Source: Paenisporosarcina indica | GTDB taxonomy: Bacteria; Bacillota; Bacilli; Bacillales_A; Planococcaceae | Length of the DNA: 64,000 bases | Direction of reading: 5' to 3' | Assembly (NCBI RefSeq): GCF_001939075.1 | Contig: NZ_MPTA01000004.1 | Span: 124,001 to 188,000, forward strand | In this document: piece by piece, positions 62,778 to 64,000 of the stretch | How positions within the stretch are numbered: the stretch's first letter is position 1 | How the letters are laid out: the number at the start of each line of letters is the position of its first letter | Translations under genes and position numbers: made by a program | The notes under the pieces: model-generated | Told to the model about the DNA's origin: nothing | The model's database searches: none | What the model saw: the letters and a program-made list of their open reading frames with translations, nothing else

Positions 62778-62993
62778 TCATTTCATCCAGTTTGGTTCTT
62801 GCAAACTCGGTAAAATGTTGATTTTTTGATAGAAGATTGTTACTTTACTTGTAACTTCCTCAACGGTTTCCAATACGTGTACCTTCTTGCCTGATGTTAA
62901 CGTAACAACTGTGTCTGGCGTGGATTCAATTCTTTCAATATAAACTGCATTTAAGGTAAGTGTTGTTTGATTTAATCTAGTTAACTGGATCAT
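62778..62993 (-). CDS. swrD: FlbD/SwrD family flagellar protein
   Basis: 71 aa, MIQLTRLNQTTLTLNAVYIERIESTPDTVVTL, the normal FlbD/SwrD sequence (YlzI). In B. subtilis SwrD raises motor torque for swarming. Its stop lies 15 bases before the fliM ATG. No Shine-Dalgarno is visible directly upstream; instead a hairpin lies at 63003-63031. Confidence 0.88.
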   Translation of the reverse strand: MIQLTRLNQTTLTLNAVYIERIESTPDTVVTLTSGKKVHVLETVEEVTSKVTIFYQKINILPSLQEPNWMK

Positions 62994-63002
62994 ATTAAAA
63001 GT

Positions 63003-63031
63003 GCTGAGAAGAGACGATTCCCTTTCTCAGC
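63003..63031 (-). other. intercistronic hairpin between flgG and swrD
   Basis: Stem gctgagaa (63003-63010) / ttctcagc (63024-63031) in the 52-bp gap before swrD, ending 9 bases from its start codon. Could be a processing site, partial terminator or translation control element. Confidence 0.5.
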
Positions 63032-63045
63032 CAGCCCCTCCTAAG

Positions 63046-63867
63046 TTATCGTTTCAAGTTTACAACTTCTTGTAAAATTTCATCTGAAGTGGTAATTGTA
63101 CGAGAATTTGCTTGGAAACCGCGTTGCGCAACAATCATTTCGGTGAATTCTTCCGTAAGATCGACGTTCGACATCTCCAGCATCCCTAAGCCTAGTTCAG
63201 TGTTTTGTGCAGCTACAGTGCCAATTGGTCCTGGTCCTGAATTTTTAGTTAATTCGTATAAAGATCCGCCGGATTTGCGTAGACCTGCTGGATTTGTAGG
63301 TTGCGAAATTCCGATGTCGGCAATCTTAACAGGTGTTCCACCACCCACGGGTTCTCCATAGACTTCACCTAAGCGACTAATGGTAAATGACTCAAAATTA
63401 GTTATTGTAGGTGGAGTACCAGGAGTTGTTTGTGAAGCAACATTAATTCTATTCCCAGTATTACCTAACACATAGTAGCCTTGTGTTGTAACCAAATATC
63501 CATTTGCATCAACAACAAAGTTTCCGGCACGTGTTAAATATTGACCATCAGTAGTTCCAACACCCGCTGTAGGGTTTTGCACAACGAAGAATCCATCTCC
63601 CATAATTGAAAGGTCTGTGCCAACGCCAGTCGTCATAGCTGATCCTGGAGTATGAATCACATTTATTGCAGAGGTTGTTGACCCTAAACCAACTTGGATT
63701 GGATTAACACCACCGTTCGAGAGGTTCTGACTTAATAAATCTTGGAAGTTTATCGTGCTTTTCTTATATCCAATCGTGTTTACATTTGCAATATTGTTTC
63801 CGATAACATCTAATTTTGTTTGGAAACCTTTCATTCCCGATACACCTGCATACATTGAGCGAAGCAT
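63046..63867 (-). CDS. flgG: FlgG/FlgE-type flagellar hook-basal body protein
   Basis: 273 aa from the ATG at 63867 (AAAGGGG). N-terminal MLRSMYAGVSGMKGFQTKLDVIGNNIANVNTIGYKKS and C-terminal MLEMSNVDLTEEFTEMIVAQRGFQANSRTITTSDEILQEVVNLKR are the rod/hook axial motifs. In bacilli this locus encodes the hook protein (FlgE; the gene is often annotated flgG), and the KKSTINFQDL stretch fits that. Confidence 0.92.
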   Translation of the reverse strand: MLRSMYAGVSGMKGFQTKLDVIGNNIANVNTIGYKKSTINFQDLLSQNLSNGGVNPIQVGLGSTTSAINVIHTPGSAMTTGVGTDLSIMGDGFFVVQNPTAGVGTTDGQYLTRAGNFVVDANGYLVTTQGYYVLGNTGNRINVASQTTPGTPPTITNFESFTISRLGEVYGEPVGGGTPVKIADIGISQPTNPAGLRKSGGSLYELTKNSGPGPIGTVAAQNTELGLGMLEMSNVDLTEEFTEMIVAQRGFQANSRTITTSDEILQEVVNLKR

Positions 63868-63942
63868 TTGTTTTTCCCCTTTCAAAGTATTGTCTTTTAT
63901 CCTTTTGAGGATTAGACAATCTTCTGTTCAACTTTTGGTTTA

Positions 63943-64000
63943 TTAATTTTCAATACGGTGGATGGTTTCAATCGGAACCTTGATATCATCCTTATCTAGT
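63943..64000 (-). CDS. flgD: hook-cap protein FlgD (3' end only)
   Basis: The last 18 codons plus stop enter from the right edge: LDKDDIKVPIETIHRIEN. This short tail matches the usual end of FlgD-type proteins (final strand with V/I-P-I/L-x2-I), and the position before the hook gene is that of flgD. Identification rests mainly on synteny. Confidence 0.6.
   Translation of the reverse strand, partial: LDKDDIKVPIETIHRIEN

Overview
The window looks like a chromosome segment of a low-GC, endospore-forming member of the Bacillales, most likely of the Planococcaceae (Sporosarcina/Paenisporosarcina/Psychrobacillus type). This is inferred from gene content (YjcZ-type sporulation peptide, KinA/KinE-like sporulation kinases, YteA-type DksA zinc finger, YwbE, B. 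subtilis-style fla operon with sigD and swrB-like genes, L-box upstream of a YvsH-like permease), strong AGGAGG ribosome binding sites, frequent TTG/GTG starts and AT-rich intergenic DNA. No rRNA, tRNA, CRISPR array, prophage or intact insertion sequence was found.

Layout. 1-3 kb: the 3' end of an archaeal/eukaryote-type prolyl-tRNA synthetase, a Nudix hydrolase, a decayed HIT-family gene, and a divergent SDR / 3-hydroxyacyl-CoA dehydrogenase pair. 3-8.3 kb: a membrane protein of unknown function, then a six-gene minus-strand operon (ywbE, deoxyribosyltransferase-like, peptidase E, paiB, GNAT, M19 dipeptidase). 8.4-12.2 kb: a divergent Fur-box-controlled siderophore uptake locus (binding lipoprotein; two FecCD permeases plus an FhuF-like reductase; no ATPase gene). 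12-35 kb: a mosaic of small metabolic, resistance and regulatory genes (membrane-anchored PstS-like protein, LysM/3D cell-wall protein, OsmC, GNATs, MFS, MarR, DinB, asparagine synthase, signal peptidase I, aminoglycoside adenylyltransferase-like, erythromycin-esterase-like, MerR/TipAS, FG-GAP protein, ZIP transporter). 35-50 kb: YebC-like regulator, decayed OFA-type transporter next to fhs, 5'-nucleotidase, AIM24, glutamine amidotransferase, lysine riboswitch with amino-acid permease, second PAS kinase, two MFS exporters. 50.9-64 kb: a long minus-strand flagellar operon, read flgD-flgG/E-flbD-fliM-fliY-fliZ-fliP-fliQ-fliR-flhB-flhA-flhF-flhG-sigD-swrB-like-yaaR-like-PilZ.

The most notable point is what the flagellar operon lacks. 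Compared with the B. subtilis fla/che operon, fliL, cheY and the whole cheB-cheA-cheW-cheC-cheD block are missing, with flanking genes joined by overlaps or very short gaps. The FliY encoded here has also lost the E-x2-N phosphatase residues of its CheC-like domain. This suggests a motor operon uncoupled from the usual chemotaxis genes, with a PilZ (c-di-GMP receptor-like) gene appended at the end.

Other items outside normal gene content are: arrays of degenerate units spaced about 21 nt with a GTCGCAAC core at two loci and a related array at a third; a dispersed repeat family with one long and two short hairpin copies; a promoter-to-terminator unit of about 290 bp at 35.25-35.57 kb with predicted RNA structure and no convincing ORF; and several genes in decay (HIT protein, DUF3888 protein, OFA transporter).
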